From contig CAVWKL010000192.1 in NCBI GenBank assembly GCA_963755075.1, positions 1-16,395 of the forward strand: 16,395 nucleotides of DNA. The letters run 5' to 3'. The notes beneath the pieces are model-generated. The model saw nothing but the letters and a program-made list of their open reading frames with translations. It was not told the origin of the DNA and made no database searches. Shown here in pieces: positions 6,241 to 15,579 of the stretch. Position numbers and translations under genes: made by a program. The stretch comes from Roseiarcus sp963755075. GTDB lineage: Bacteria; Pseudomonadota; Alphaproteobacteria; Rhizobiales; Beijerinckiaceae. Numbering within the stretch: the stretch's first letter is position 1; each line of letters begins with the position of its first letter.

Positions 6241-8014
6241 ATGTTTCGAACCGCCGGGGTCGCCGCTTCGCCGGGCGTTGCGATCGGCCCGATCTATCTC
6301 CACGTCCCGCTGGCGCTGACCGTCGGCGCCGAAGTCGTCGAACTCGGACGCGCGGCCGGCCGAGTTGGCGGCGTTCAAGAGCGGAATTGCGCGCGCCGCC
6401 GCCGGGCTTGTGGAACTCATCGATCAGGTTCGCGCCGAGCGCGGCGACGACCTCGCCGGCGTCTTCGAGGGCCATCTCGACGCGCTGCTCGACAAGGAGA
6501 TCAGCGCCGAGATCGGCGAGCGGATCGAGGCCCTCGGCCAGACCGCGCTCGCCGCGGCGCGCGATTGTTTCGAAGCGCGGCGCGCGGAATTCCTGGCGCT
6601 CGACGACGAAATTATGCGGCTGCGCGGCGAGGATATGGCCGACATCGAACGCCGGCTGATGTGCGCCATCGCCGGCGTCGAAGACCCTGAACTCAAGGAC
6701 GCGCCCGAGGGCGCGGTGATCGTGGCGCACGACCTGACGCCATCGGAAACGGCGCGGCTCGATCCGGCGCGCGTCGCCGGCTTTGTCGTGGCGGGCGGCG
6801 GGCGCACGAGCCACGTCGCGATCTTGGCGCGCACGCTGGAATTGCCGGCGGTGATCCGCTGCGCCAATGTGCTGGAGGCGGCCCGCCGCTCGAGCCGCGT
6901 GGCGCTCGACGGCGGCGCCGGCGCGGTCGTCTTCGATCCCGACGCGGATACGCTGGCGGAGTTCGAAAGGCGGCGCGCCGCCTATCGCGCCGAACGCGAA
7001 GCCATGGGCGAACTCATCGATTTGCCGGCCGAGACGCGCGACGGCCATCGCGTCATGCTGGCCGCCAATATTGGCTCGCCGGCGGACGCCGAGGCGGCGC
7101 TGCGTTGGAAGCCGGACGGCGTCGGCTTGTTTCGAACCGAATTCCTGTTCATGGGCTCGACCGGACTGCCTGGCGAAGACGAGCAATATCGCGCCTATTC
7201 GGCGGTCGCGCGCGCGATGAAAGGACATCCGGTCGTCATCCGCACCCTCGACGTCGGCGGCGACAAGCCGATTGCCGGCCTCGGCTTCGCCGAGGAAGAC
7301 AATCCCTTTCTCGGATGGCGCGGGGCGCGGCTCTTCCTCTATGGCAAGGACGCGACCTCGCCCAATCGCGACCCGGAGATGACGGGTCACATCGAGGCGC
7401 AGCTCGGGGCGATCCTGCGCGCGGGCGCCGACGGCGAGGTCTGGCTCATGTGGCCGATGATCGCCTCGGTGGAGGAAATCGAGACGCTCCACGGATTGCT
7501 CGACGAGGCGCGCGCGCGGCTGACGGCGCAGGGCGTCGCCTTCGGCAAAGTGCGCGTCGGCGCGATGATCGAGACGCCGGGGGCCGCGATGGTCGCCGAC
7601 AAGCTGGCGCAGAGACTCGATTTCTTCTCCATCGGATCGAACGATCTGACGCAATACGCGTTGGCGGCCGATCGCGGCAATGAGCGGATTTCGCCGATCT
7701 ATCAACCCTTCCACCCCGGCGTCTGGCGCCTGATCGCCAACGTGATCGAAGCCGGCCATCGCGGCTCCATTCCGGTCGCCCTATGCGGCGAATTGGCCGG
7801 CACGGAGGAGGCGGCGCTGCCGCTCCTTGGCCTTGGCCTCGACGAGTTCTCGATGGCCGCGCCGATCCTGCCGCGCATCAAGCGCATCATCCGCAACGCC
7901 ACGCTCGAAGAGGCCAAGGCGGTCGCCCAAGCGGTCCTTGACGCGCCGACGGCCGCGGTCGCGCTGAGCTGCGCGCGCTCAGCGATGCAAAAGGCGATCG
8001 AGCGGGGGCGATAG
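6241..8014 (+). CDS. ptsI: PTS enzyme I (phosphoenolpyruvate-protein phosphotransferase), frameshifted near N-terminus
   Basis: The intact frame 6365-8014 covers most of enzyme I, but the family N-terminus (FRTAGVAASPGVAIG) lies in another frame starting at ATG 6241, which has AAGGAG 8 bases upstream. Removing one base near 6352-6360 joins them as ELGRAPAELAAF, giving about 590 residues, close to the usual 575. The phosphorylated histidine is His191 in GGGRTSHVAI; the PEP-binding half has GLFRTEFLFM, DVGGDKP, GSNDLTQY and the catalytic Cys near residue 515 (ALCGELAG). It takes phosphate from PEP and passes it to HPr. No HPr or EIIA gene is visible. Without repair the product would lack its first 41 residues from a TTG start at 6365. 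A sequencing error or a real mutation are both possible. Confidence 0.85.
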
Positions 8015-8042
8015 CGCCGCCGGAGCCGGCGATCGATCGGCC

Positions 8043-8124
8043 GATGGGTCAAGAACTTGCCCATCCGGCGGACGGGCCCTTGGGGCTTGCATGGCGTTGG
8101 TCTGGACAGAATCCAACCCCAAGG
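8043..8124. repeat. Two inverted repeats downstream of ptsI
   Basis: GATGGG-T-CAAG-AA-CTTG-CCCATC at 8043-8065 forms a strong hairpin 29 bases after the ptsI stop. A second pair, CCTTGGGG (8078-8085) and CCCCAAGG (8117-8124), encloses GTTGG/CCAAC (8096-8100/8113-8117). Neither has a T run, so they are not classical terminators, though they sit between convergent genes where transcripts must end. Confidence 0.3.
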
Positions 8125-8261
8125 ACTCACAACATTGGACCGCTCGGGCGGTTTGCCGAAGTTTGGCTCCGAGCCGCCGAACGGCCGGATCGCGCCCATT
8201 GCGGCCGATCCCGGCCAATGAGGCGGCGCCCGAAAGCGGACCCGATGCCGGCGAGGCGCTT

Positions 8262-8495
8262 TCAAGCGCGCCGCCTCGGCGTTCGCGCCGGGCCGCAAAG
8301 CCGCCGCAGGTGTAGGCTGTTCGAGCCGGCGATTCCGGTTTTGTCGCCGGCCTGGCGGCCGGCATGCTCCAGCGCCGCGACCGTGACGTCTCCGAGCAGA
8401 AGCTGCTCGGTGAACTCCTTGGAGCTGACCCGAATGACGTCGCTTCTGTTTCCGCATCCAGCGACGGCGTCGGGAGCGAAGCGACGAACCGAATG
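8262..8495 (-). other. Possible gene fragment in the gap between ptsI and surE
   Basis: The gap 8015-8584 has no intact gene. One reverse frame stays open for 77 codons between stops and contains protein-like sequence (VIRVSSKEFTEQLLLGDVTV, then AALEHAGRQAGDK). It has no usable start codon, so at best it is a decayed fragment. I do not recognise it; random high-GC openness is a real alternative. Confidence 0.18.
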
Positions 8496-8579
8496 TCAGC
8501 GCCAATGTTCCTCAAGCTGTTCTTTATGTTACGTCTTCTCTAGGCGAGGCGGTGCGTCGAGGCGCGCAGCGGGCAACGA

Positions 8580-8596
8580 AGACGCTATTCGCGTCT
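8580..8596 (-). terminator. Weak hairpin at the surE stop codon
   Basis: AGACGC (8580-8585) and GCGTCT (8591-8596) form a 6-bp stem whose loop includes the surE stop codon; on the reverse strand TTCGTT follows. It is the only terminator-like structure I see at the end of the long reverse operon, and it is weak. Confidence 0.22.
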
Positions 8597-9444
8597 CAGT
8601 CGATCCGATCCATCGGTTGGCGCGTCCTCCCCATCCGTCATCAACCACGCCTCGCGCCATGCGGCGTTGGCCGACATGTCCCAACCCAGCGGCGTGACGG
8701 AAATCACGTGCTCGAGAATCAGAGCGCGGATGTCGCTCTCCGGTTCGGCCTGGTCGAGCGCGGGGCTGGCGACGACGGCAAGCCGAAAGGGAGACTCAGA
8801 GGGGCGCCGGCCCGGGACCGCGAACACCGAGGCGCTCCTTCGACTCTGACGCGTGAGCCGCAGACGACAATCCGCCTTCGCGCCGGCGGGCACGTTGACG
8901 TTGAGCACCGCGGTCTGCGGCGGCAACCCGCGCCGCAGCGCCAGTTCGGCCAGGCGCCGTGTCGTTCGCACGGCGAGCGACCAGTCCAGCGCCGGAAAGG
9001 CGTTCGTATGCATCATCCGCAGCGGCGTCTGGAGCGAAACGGCGATCGCCGGCACGCCATGGCTGTAGGCCTCGAACGCCGCGCCGAGCGTGCCGCTGCA
9101 GGTCAGCGACAGGCCGAGATTCTCGCCGTAATTGATGCCGCTGATGCAGAGCGTCGGTCGCCGGGTGGCCAGCTCCAGCAGGCCGTGGGCCACAGCCTGC
9201 GCCGGCGATCCGGCGACGGAGTAAGCGGGAACAGAATCCCCTCGAGCGCGATCGTCGTCGCCTCGATGCGCCCGACGCCGCGCCCGGCCGGAAAGGCGCG
9301 CCCCATCGTGGTCTGCTGGCGGCGGGGGGCGACAACCAAAAGATCGCCGAGGGGACGCACCGCCGCTGCCGCGGCCGCCAGGCCGGGAGAGCGCACGCCG
9401 TCGTCGTTGGTGACCAGAATGAGCGGACGCGCCGTCTCAGTCAT
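8585..9444 (-). pseudogene. surE: SurE-family 5'/3'-nucleotidase or phosphatase, frameshifted
   Basis: The N-terminal frame (9444 down to about 9241) begins MTETARPLILVTNDDG with the SurE metal pair Asp14-Asp15, followed by VVAPRRQQTTMGRA. The C-terminal frame (about 9238 to 8585) carries SGINYGENLG and TCSGTLGAA, the other SurE signatures. They join as ALEGDSVPAYSVAGSPAQA if one base is restored at the CCCC run 9238-9241, giving about 286 residues. SurE enzymes remove phosphate from nucleoside monophosphates and other phosphoesters with a divalent metal. The ATG at 9444 overlaps the etfA stop by 8 bases, so translation is coupled to the ETF genes. That context suggests a role on a phosphorylated intermediate of this operon rather than general nucleotide turnover. 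The frame break may be a homopolymer error. Confidence 0.8.
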
Positions 9445-10402
9445 CGGGGTCGCCCTCCCCAGCCATCCGGCGCGCCAGCGCTTCCAGCACGGCGACGCCA
9501 TCGCCGACGATGCCGACGTCGCAGCAACGCATGATGGGCGCCGCAGCGTCCACGTTCACCGCTATGATCCTGCGGCTTTTCGCGATGCCGGCCATAAAGG
9601 CGGCCGAGCCGGAAGCGCCCACGACGATGCACACTTTCGGTTCCGCAATGGCGCCCGAGACGCCGATCAGTCGATCAAGCGGCGCCCAGGCGTTCATCAC
9701 CACAGGGCGGCTCGCGCCGAAAGCCGCCCCGATCGTCTTGGCGAGCGCTGCAATTCGCGCTGTCCGCTCCGCGCTCCCCGCGCCACGGCCAGTTGCGAGA
9801 ATGAAGTCCGCCCCCTCGAGCGTCGCGGCCGAGGCCGCCGCAGGGGTCTCGCTCCAATCCGGAGGCACGGGCTCGCGGCGATCGAGGTCCTCGACGACTT
9901 GCGTCCCTGCCGGGATGGCCGGCGCCGCCGCAGCCGCGCCTCCTCGAGCGACCGAAAGGCAGTAGGGCCCGTGCGGCAGCAGGAAATCCGCCTCGACATG
10001 CCCCGCATAGATCGCCCGCCGACACCGCAGTCCCGTCGGCTCGACCTTCAACGCGCGAACCGCCGTCAATACGCGAGCGCCGAGCCGGCAGCCCAAGCGT
10101 ACGGCCAGCTCGCGTTCGGCCGGATCGTCGTGGAATAGAAAGAGCTCCGCCGGCCGGCGGGCGGTCAGTTCCTGCAGCGCGGCGAGTATGGTTTCGGGGT
10201 CACAGCGGCTCAGCCGCACCAGCGAAACCGTGGCCGTCGCCGCCTGCGCCAGCAGCGCGTCCCTGCTGCACTTGTCGCGATAAAGCAGGATGGTGTGCCC
10301 GTCCTCGACCGGCAGGTTGTTCCTCAGCAGAAAGCCGTTCAGCTCCGACGCCCTCGCCAACGACGCGCCAGCACATCCATTGACCACCACCGCGTAGTTC
10401 AT
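9437..10402 (-). CDS. ygcQ: Electron transfer flavoprotein alpha subunit (YgcQ-like)
   Basis: 321 residues. The C-terminal FAD domain shows GRGAGSAE (206-212), GASRPVV (229-235), IGVSGAIAEPKVCIVVGASGS (ETF alpha signature, 246-266) and IAVNVDAAAPI (280-290). The start at ATG 10402 forms an ATGA overlap with the etfB stop, better than an upstream ATG at 10417. With the beta subunit it should form a soluble heterodimer carrying FAD, accepting electrons from a dedicated flavoenzyme, here most likely the adjacent FAD-linked oxidoreductase. Odd point: the usual GISGAIQHLAG is GASGSAAFMAG, so the conserved His near the flavin is Phe269. This suggests a specialised ETF rather than the fatty-acid oxidation one. 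Confidence 0.88.
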   Translation of the reverse strand: MNYAVVVNGCAGASLARASELNGFLLRNNLPVEDGHTILLYRDKCSRDALLAQAATATVSLVRLSRCDPETILAALQELTARRPAELFLFHDDPAERELAVRLGCRLGARVLTAVRALKVEPTGLRCRRAIYAGHVEADFLLPHGPYCLSVARGGAAAAAPAIPAGTQVVEDLDRREPVPPDWSETPAAASAATLEGADFILATGRGAGSAERTARIAALAKTIGAAFGASRPVVMNAWAPLDRLIGVSGAIAEPKVCIVVGASGSAAFMAGIAKSRRIIAVNVDAAAPIMRCCDVGIVGDGVAVLEALARRMAGEGDPDD

Positions 10403-11211
10403 GACATCGTCCGCCATGGCCGGAGGTAGCCATCGTAGAGCTGCCGCGCCGCGGCGCCGGCGTCGGCGCCATCGAGGAGAACAGCGCGGCGATCGTTGCG
10501 GATCGGCGCCAGCGCCTGCGGCTGCGGATCATCCGTCTCGCGAGCCGGGCAAAGCGCCTCGGCTTCGACGACGTTCACCGCCCGCCGGCCGAAGCGCATC
10601 CGATCCTTCAGCGTCGGCGTGCGCAAAAGGCAATTGGCCGCTTCGCCGACGCTCAGCACGCAGGGAGACGTCACCGTCCGGGTCAGCAGACCGCCGGCTA
10701 TGCGGCTCGTGACGCGCAACGCGTCTTGGCCGAACCGCGCAATGGCGACCACCTCGCCGATGCACGGCCAATGTAGCGCCTCCGCGAGGCGGTAGGGGGT
10801 CTGTCCGTTGTCGCCCTCGCCGCCCTCGCGGCCCAGAATGGCGACGCCGCGCGGCACGTGTTCCCGCACCCAGGCGGATAGGAGCGCGGTCACTCGCGCC
10901 GGGCGGAAGCACAGATCCTCCTGCGCTTCGACACGGACCGCGGCATCGAAACGCAGCGCATAAAGCATTCGGAGGAACCGTTCGGCGCCCGCGCCGCCAA
11001 TAGTGAGGGCAGTAAGTCGAATCGGCGGCTGTCCGCCCGCCTCCCCGGCAAGACGCAGTGCGAGTTCCAGGGCGCTCTCGTCGTACGGATTGATTCGCCT
11101 CGGCAGGAAGCGGGTGTCGACCCGCGCCCCGCCATTCTCCTGAACGAGCCACACGCTCTCGGGCATTTCGTCCAGGGCCGGCACAATCGTGAAGCAGACG
11201 AGAATGTCCAT
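10399..11211 (-). CDS. ygcR: Electron transfer flavoprotein beta subunit (YgcR-like)
   Basis: About 270 residues from ATG 11211 (MDILVCFTIVP), the family-style start; a TTG at 11232 overlapping the previous stop (TTGA) is the alternative and would add 7 residues. The ETF beta pattern RINPYDESALELALRL is clear, and the GREGGEGDNGQTPYRLAEAL segment corresponds to the nucleotide-binding loop region. The frame is intact. It is the partner of the alpha subunit encoded next, with a 4-base stop/start overlap. It lies 17 bases after the FAD-linked oxidoreductase gene, supporting a dehydrogenase-ETF unit that delivers electrons towards the quinone pool. No ETF-quinone oxidoreductase is present in the window. 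Confidence 0.87.
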   Translation of the reverse strand: MDILVCFTIVPALDEMPESVWLVQENGGARVDTRFLPRRINPYDESALELALRLAGEAGGQPPIRLTALTIGGAGAERFLRMLYALRFDAAVRVEAQEDLCFRPARVTALLSAWVREHVPRGVAILGREGGEGDNGQTPYRLAEALHWPCIGEVVAIARFGQDALRVTSRIAGGLLTRTVTSPCVLSVGEAANCLLRTPTLKDRMRFGRRAVNVVEAEALCPARETDDPQPQALAPIRNDRRAVLLDGADAGAAARQLYDGYLRPWRTMS

Positions 11212-11228
11212 CGCCGGCGCCGCAGCGG

Positions 11229-12671
11229 TCAAGTCGAAGGAATGATCGTGCCCTTGTTCATGACGCCGTTCGGATCGAAAGCATGCTTGAGCGTCTCCAG
11301 CATGTAGTACGATGAGCCGTACTCATCGCGAATCCATGGCGCGCGATGCTTGCCCACGCCGTGGTGGTGGCACATCGTCCCGCCGCCTCTCAGCGTTTCC
11401 TCGACGATGATCTTCTTGATCGGATGGTGGTACTTGATGATTTCCTCCTCGGGGCGGATATCGACCAAGTTGTAGTAGTGGACGAAATAGAGATTTGTGC
11501 CGTTGATGTAGCTGTGTGACGAGTGCCCGCCGACCAGCGTCACGTCCGGTATCTCCTCGCGGATGCGGCGGCACGCCCGCTCGTAGATGCCGTTGATGGC
11601 GCTCCAGTTCGCGGCGATCTCCGTCGTGTTGCCGATGTTCCGCTTCGCCATGATCTCGACGCGCTCCTGGGCGACTTTGTCCGGCCCCCACAGAAGGTTG
11701 GCGAACCACGCGCGGATGATCCCGGGATCGACCTTTTCGCAGCCGCCGCGCGCGACGACGATCTGCTCGATTCCCGCCGCGGTCGCCGCGGCAATCGAGG
11801 CGGCGCCCTCCGCGACGAAGATCATCACGCACTTGCCGTCGGCGAAGCTGGAGAAACTGCAGCCGCCGTCCTCCGCATCGTAGAGGCGCGCGACCGACGG
11901 GCGGTAGCCCTCCACCATGACCTCGCGCAAAATCTCGAAGCCGGCCTTCATGCTGTCGAGCGAGTAGCCCAGGTAGACGCTGTTCTGCGGCTGGTAGCGG
12001 AACAGTTTGACGGTGACCTCGGTGATGAAGCGAGCATCCCCTCGCTACCGATCGCGATATGGCGAATGTCGGGGCCCGCCGCGCGCCGGGGAACGTTCTT
12101 GATCCGGCAGATCTCGCCGTTCGGGAAGACCGCCTCCAGTCCCACCACCAGATCCTCGATGCCGCCGTAAAGCGTCGAGAGTTGGCCGATGCTGCGCGTG
12201 GCCACCAGCCCGCCCATCTGCGCAAGCGGCTGTGACTGCGGTTGATGTCCCGTGGTCAGGCCGAACTCTCGCGCCGCGCCCTCCAACGTTGCCAACGGCA
12301 CGCCGCACTGGGCCGTCGCCTGCATGTTGTAAGGGTCGATCTTGATGATCCGATTCATCATCGAACCGTCCACCACGATCGAGTTCTCGACCACGGTCTC
12401 CAGTCCGCCCTCAGTCGCCGAATTGCCGGTGCGGGGGACGACATTGATCCCGTTCGCGTTGGCGAAGCGCAGCACTGCGGCCACTTCGTCGGCGCTGCGC
12501 ACGATCACGACGGCCGCCGGAAGCGGCAGCACGAACACGCCGTTCAATTCCTCATAGCGGCGGAAGCGGTCGACGCTGCTGAAGTCGGAGCACCCGTTCG
12601 TCGGTAATGATCTGCTCGCGCCCGACCAGGCTCGCGAGTGTCTCGACGATTTCCGTCCGTGACATGGACAT
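11229..12671 (-). pseudogene. ygcU: FAD-linked oxidoreductase (YgcU-like), two compensating frame breaks
   Basis: Three segments in two frames make one 480-residue protein very close to E. coli YgcU (484 aa) as I recall it: NSATEGGLETVVENSIVVDG, QCGVPLATLE, PLAQMGGLVATRSIGQLST, VMVEGYRPSVARLYDAEDGG and GHSSHSYINGTNLYFV. It has a PCMH-type FAD-binding domain then a FAD-oxidase C domain, with MCHHHGVGKHR near residue 435, as in alkylglycerone-phosphate synthase relatives. The first break, near 12587, looks like one extra base in a GG pair; the second, near 12030, like one lost base (FITEV is restored). The net length is unchanged, but TGA at about 12550 would stop translation. The start ATG 12671 has AAGGAG 10 bases upstream. 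It probably oxidises a hydroxy acid or polyol and reduces the ETF. The breaks may be assembly errors. Confidence 0.85.
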
Positions 12672-12731
12672 CTCTAGCATACTCCTTATGATCGCTTGGC
12701 AGGCCGCGACTTTCCGAAAACCGATGGTCGT

Positions 12732-14165
12732 TCAACCGAAGACCGCATAGGACTTCCTGAGGATCGGCTCTTCCAGGGTTCTGAGATATTGGTAGACCTC
12801 CGTGTAGGTCCGTTCGTAGAGACGTACGTTCTCAGCCCTGGGCGCGAAGCTGTCGCGCACCCGCACCATTCTGGCGACGGCAGTCGGGAAATCCGGCCAA
12901 GCGCCCGTCGCCACCGCCGCGCAAATCGCCGCTCCGAGCCCGGCCGCCGCGTTTACCACATTGCGCTGCGCGGGAAGGTCGAAGACGTCCGCGAAGATCT
13001 GCATGAAAAGGTCGCTGTTTGAGCCGCCGCCGGAGACAATCACTCGCGAGGGGCGCAGGCCCAATTCCGCCACCATGGCTTTCGTGTGGCCGCCCATGGT
13101 CATCGCGATCGCCTCGAGAATGGAGCGGTATATGTGGCCGCGGTGATGGCGACCGTCGAAACCGATGAACCCCCCCTTGCGGAACAGTTCGTCGGCGGGC
13201 GCGAGCCAGTCGAGCACCGTCATCAGGCCGTCGCTGCCCGGCGGCGTGGCGCTCGCCTCGCGCTCCATCCACGCCTCAGGCGAAATGCCGGCTGCGGCGG
13301 CCTTGTGCAACAGGTCGTCGCCGAGCAACTCCTTAAACCAGCTCACCGTCCACATGCCCCTGCGGATGCCGTTGCTTTCGTAAAGATATTTGTTCGGCAC
13401 CGAGGAGAGATTTGTCCAAAAACTGGAGGCGTTGCCTACGTATTGCCGGCCCTTTGCCATGCCGCAGATGTAGGTGCCAAGCGAGATTAGAACTGCGTCC
13501 TCGGCCATGAGACCGGCCCCCAGGGCCTCCACCGCCTTGTCGTTGGCGGTCGTGGCCACCGGCGTCCCCGCCGGGAGGCCGGTGGCCCGCGCGGCCTCTT
13601 CGGTGACGACGCCGGCGATGACGCCCGGCATCCGCAACTCGAACAGCATCTCGCGTGGGATCTGGTACTTGCTCAGGACTTCCGGGTCATCGCTCCACTT
13701 CCAGCCCTCGCGGTCGATCGGCCATTGTCCCTCATAGTTGGAGACCGTGTCGACCCGCGCGCCACACAAACGACGGCTGATGTAGCCGGTCGTCGCCGTG
13801 ACGTAGCGAACATCCGGATTCTCGTTCTCGTAGGGACGGGCCGTCCGTCGGTCCATCCAACTGATGACCGGCGCGGCAAGCGCGCCGTCCTCCTTCTGCA
13901 TCACACGGCAGCAACGGATCGAGCCGACGCCAAGGCCTGCGATTTCCCCGGGATCACCGGGGAAATCCTGCATAGCTTGACGACAGGCGACGACAATCGA
14001 GTCCCAGAGGTCGTCATCCGGGTGCTCGGCGACCCCACCCTCGGCAAGGTGCATCGGTTGCAGATCCTGGCGCCCCTCGCAGACGATGTTGCCGTCGAGG
14101 TCGAAGACGACGACTTTCGAGCTCTGCGAGCCGCCGTCCACGCCAATCAGGTATTTCATTTTCAT
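12732..14165 (-). CDS. ygcE: FGGY-family carbohydrate kinase (YgcE-like)
   Basis: 477 residues, typical FGGY length, intact. The N-terminal phosphate loop GVDGGSQSSKVVVFD starts at residue 8; the catalytic base is Asp209 in TTANDKAVEALGAG; the ATP-binding C-domain has VSGGGSNSDLFMQIFADVF from 377. Stretches GSIRCCR, GMWTVSWFKELLG and GLMTVLDWL follow E. coli YgcE closely from memory. It phosphorylates a sugar, ketose or polyol with ATP; the actual substrate is unknown for the group. The start is ATG 14165 (an in-frame ATG at 14159 is also possible) with only weak Shine-Dalgarno sequence. It lies 25 bases after the transporter and 60 bases before the FAD enzyme, inside the same operon. Confidence 0.92.
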   Translation of the reverse strand: MKMKYLIGVDGGSQSSKVVVFDLDGNIVCEGRQDLQPMHLAEGGVAEHPDDDLWDSIVVACRQAMQDFPGDPGEIAGLGVGSIRCCRVMQKEDGALAAPVISWMDRRTARPYENENPDVRYVTATTGYISRRLCGARVDTVSNYEGQWPIDREGWKWSDDPEVLSKYQIPREMLFELRMPGVIAGVVTEEAARATGLPAGTPVATTANDKAVEALGAGLMAEDAVLISLGTYICGMAKGRQYVGNASSFWTNLSSVPNKYLYESNGIRRGMWTVSWFKELLGDDLLHKAAAAGISPEAWMEREASATPPGSDGLMTVLDWLAPADELFRKGGFIGFDGRHHRGHIYRSILEAIAMTMGGHTKAMVAELGLRPSRVIVSGGGSNSDLFMQIFADVFDLPAQRNVVNAAAGLGAAICAAVATGAWPDFPTAVARMVRVRDSFAPRAENVRLYERTYTEVYQYLRTLEEPILRKSYAVFG

Positions 14166-14190
14166 GGTGCGCCTCTGCCGCTAGACTCTA

Positions 14191-15507
14191 TCACTTGGCC
14201 GGCGCGGCGCGCGGCTTGAACAGGAAGGCCACGATGGCGCCGACGATTCCGCAGACCGCGATGAAGTCGAAGTAGAGCTGCGCGCCCGTAATGCCCGGAT
14301 AGGCGTGAACGAGGGCCGCGTTGATCTGCGGGAGGAAGATGTCCGGCGTGTAGCCGACCATCGAGATGACGCCGATGCCCAGCCCGACCGCCCGCAACGG
14401 AATGTGGCAGTCGTCGAGGATCGACCAGTATAGGCCGCGGATGGCGTAGGTGGAAATGCCAAGCGCGATCACGAACAGCAGCAGCGCCGCGGTTCCCGTC
14501 GTCCCAGGGGAGTAAGTGAAGAGGAACAGCGCCGCCGAGGCGAGAATCATGCTGCTGCCGAGAACGACCTTGCGCGAGGTCCAGTCGGCCAGGAACCCGC
14601 CTCCGGCGCCGCCGATCGGCCGCATCCACAGTTTCGTCATGGTGATGAACGCGGCGACCACCGCGGTTTCCGAATAGTGCGCCTGCAGGTAAGAGGACAC
14701 CGAGTAAGTGGCCCAGAACTGCATGTAGCCGCAGAGCAGAATGAACATCATCGCCCAAACCTGCGGGATCGAGAAGATCGCCGCCAAGTCACTCCAGGTT
14801 CGTCGCGCCAATTCGGCGGCGCTCTTGGGCGCTGCGTCGGTTGCGGCCAGGGTCTTCCCGGATTCCTCGTACAAGTCGTTGCTGAGGAACAGCGCAACCA
14901 GCAGGGAAATCGCGATGCAGGCGCACGAGTACATGATAATGACAACGCGGAATCCGGCGACGCCGAGCGCCTCGTCCTTGGAGTCGCCCATGTAGTAGGC
15001 GAAAATTCCGACCGCGATCGAGGCGAGCGCGGCTTCGACGAGGCCGCGGCCGCCGTCCAGCACGCCGAAGAACCGGCCCTGTTCGTCATCGTGACCGAGC
15101 AGATTGACCGACTTGATCAGCGAGGCCCAGAAGGTCAGTCCTGCGCACAGACCCCAGCACACAAAGATGATCATCTGGGCATGGTATCCGGGGAACGTCG
15201 AGTACCAGAAGCCGAGCAGCCCGACCATGCCGACCGAGAAGACGATCAGCGCCTTCGGCGAGAAGCGGTCGGCCAGCCAGCCGCTGGGAATATAAGTGGC
15301 GACGTAGATGAGTCCGAGGATGGAGTTGAAATCGCCGAGATCGTCCGCCGTGATGTTGAATGCGAGCAGCAACGTGTGCTCGAAATTCTGGCGGAGGTAG
15401 AGCAGCGGGTAGATCGAGCCAGCGGCCAGCAGCAACAGCGCAAACTGGATATATCGCCGTCTGTTGGTCAGCAGCGCTGGCCTTTCCGCGATAGCAGCAT
15501 ACGACAT
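14191..15507 (-). CDS. yqcE: MFS transporter (YqcE/YihN-like position)
   Basis: 438 residues with alternating hydrophobic segments consistent with about 12 membrane helices. The first is about 20-40 (QFALLLLAAGSIYPLLYL), and a longer polar loop lies near 215-240 (KTLAATDAAPKSAAELARR), splitting the two six-helix halves. The loop SGWLADRFSPKALIVFS resembles the MFS GxLaDRxGrr signature after helix 2. It sits in the inner membrane and likely imports the operon's substrate by proton symport. Its place between the ygcW-like and ygcE-like genes is that of E. coli yqcE. The start ATG 15507 is preceded by AAAGGGGG. Substrate not predictable. Confidence 0.85.
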   Translation of the reverse strand: MSYAAIAERPALLTNRRRYIQFALLLLAAGSIYPLLYLRQNFEHTLLLAFNITADDLGDFNSILGLIYVATYIPSGWLADRFSPKALIVFSVGMVGLLGFWYSTFPGYHAQMIIFVCWGLCAGLTFWASLIKSVNLLGHDDEQGRFFGVLDGGRGLVEAALASIAVGIFAYYMGDSKDEALGVAGFRVVIIMYSCACIAISLLVALFLSNDLYEESGKTLAATDAAPKSAAELARRTWSDLAAIFSIPQVWAMMFILLCGYMQFWATYSVSSYLQAHYSETAVVAAFITMTKLWMRPIGGAGGGFLADWTSRKVVLGSSMILASAALFLFTYSPGTTGTAALLLFVIALGISTYAIRGLYWSILDDCHIPLRAVGLGIGVISMVGYTPDIFLPQINAALVHAYPGITGAQLYFDFIAVCGIVGAIVAFLFKPRAAPAK

Positions 15508-15579
15508 TTTAGTACCCCCTTTGTGGCTTCTTGCTTTCTTATCGAGTCAGAATTGGATCGCCGCACGGGCGACTGGCGT

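Noticed and set aside
6155..7759. 534-codon reverse open frame
   Set aside because: Antisense to ptsI, no recognisable domain, composition of a shadow frame.
8552..10138. 528-codon forward open frame
   Set aside because: Antisense to surE and etfA, whose signatures are clear on the reverse strand.
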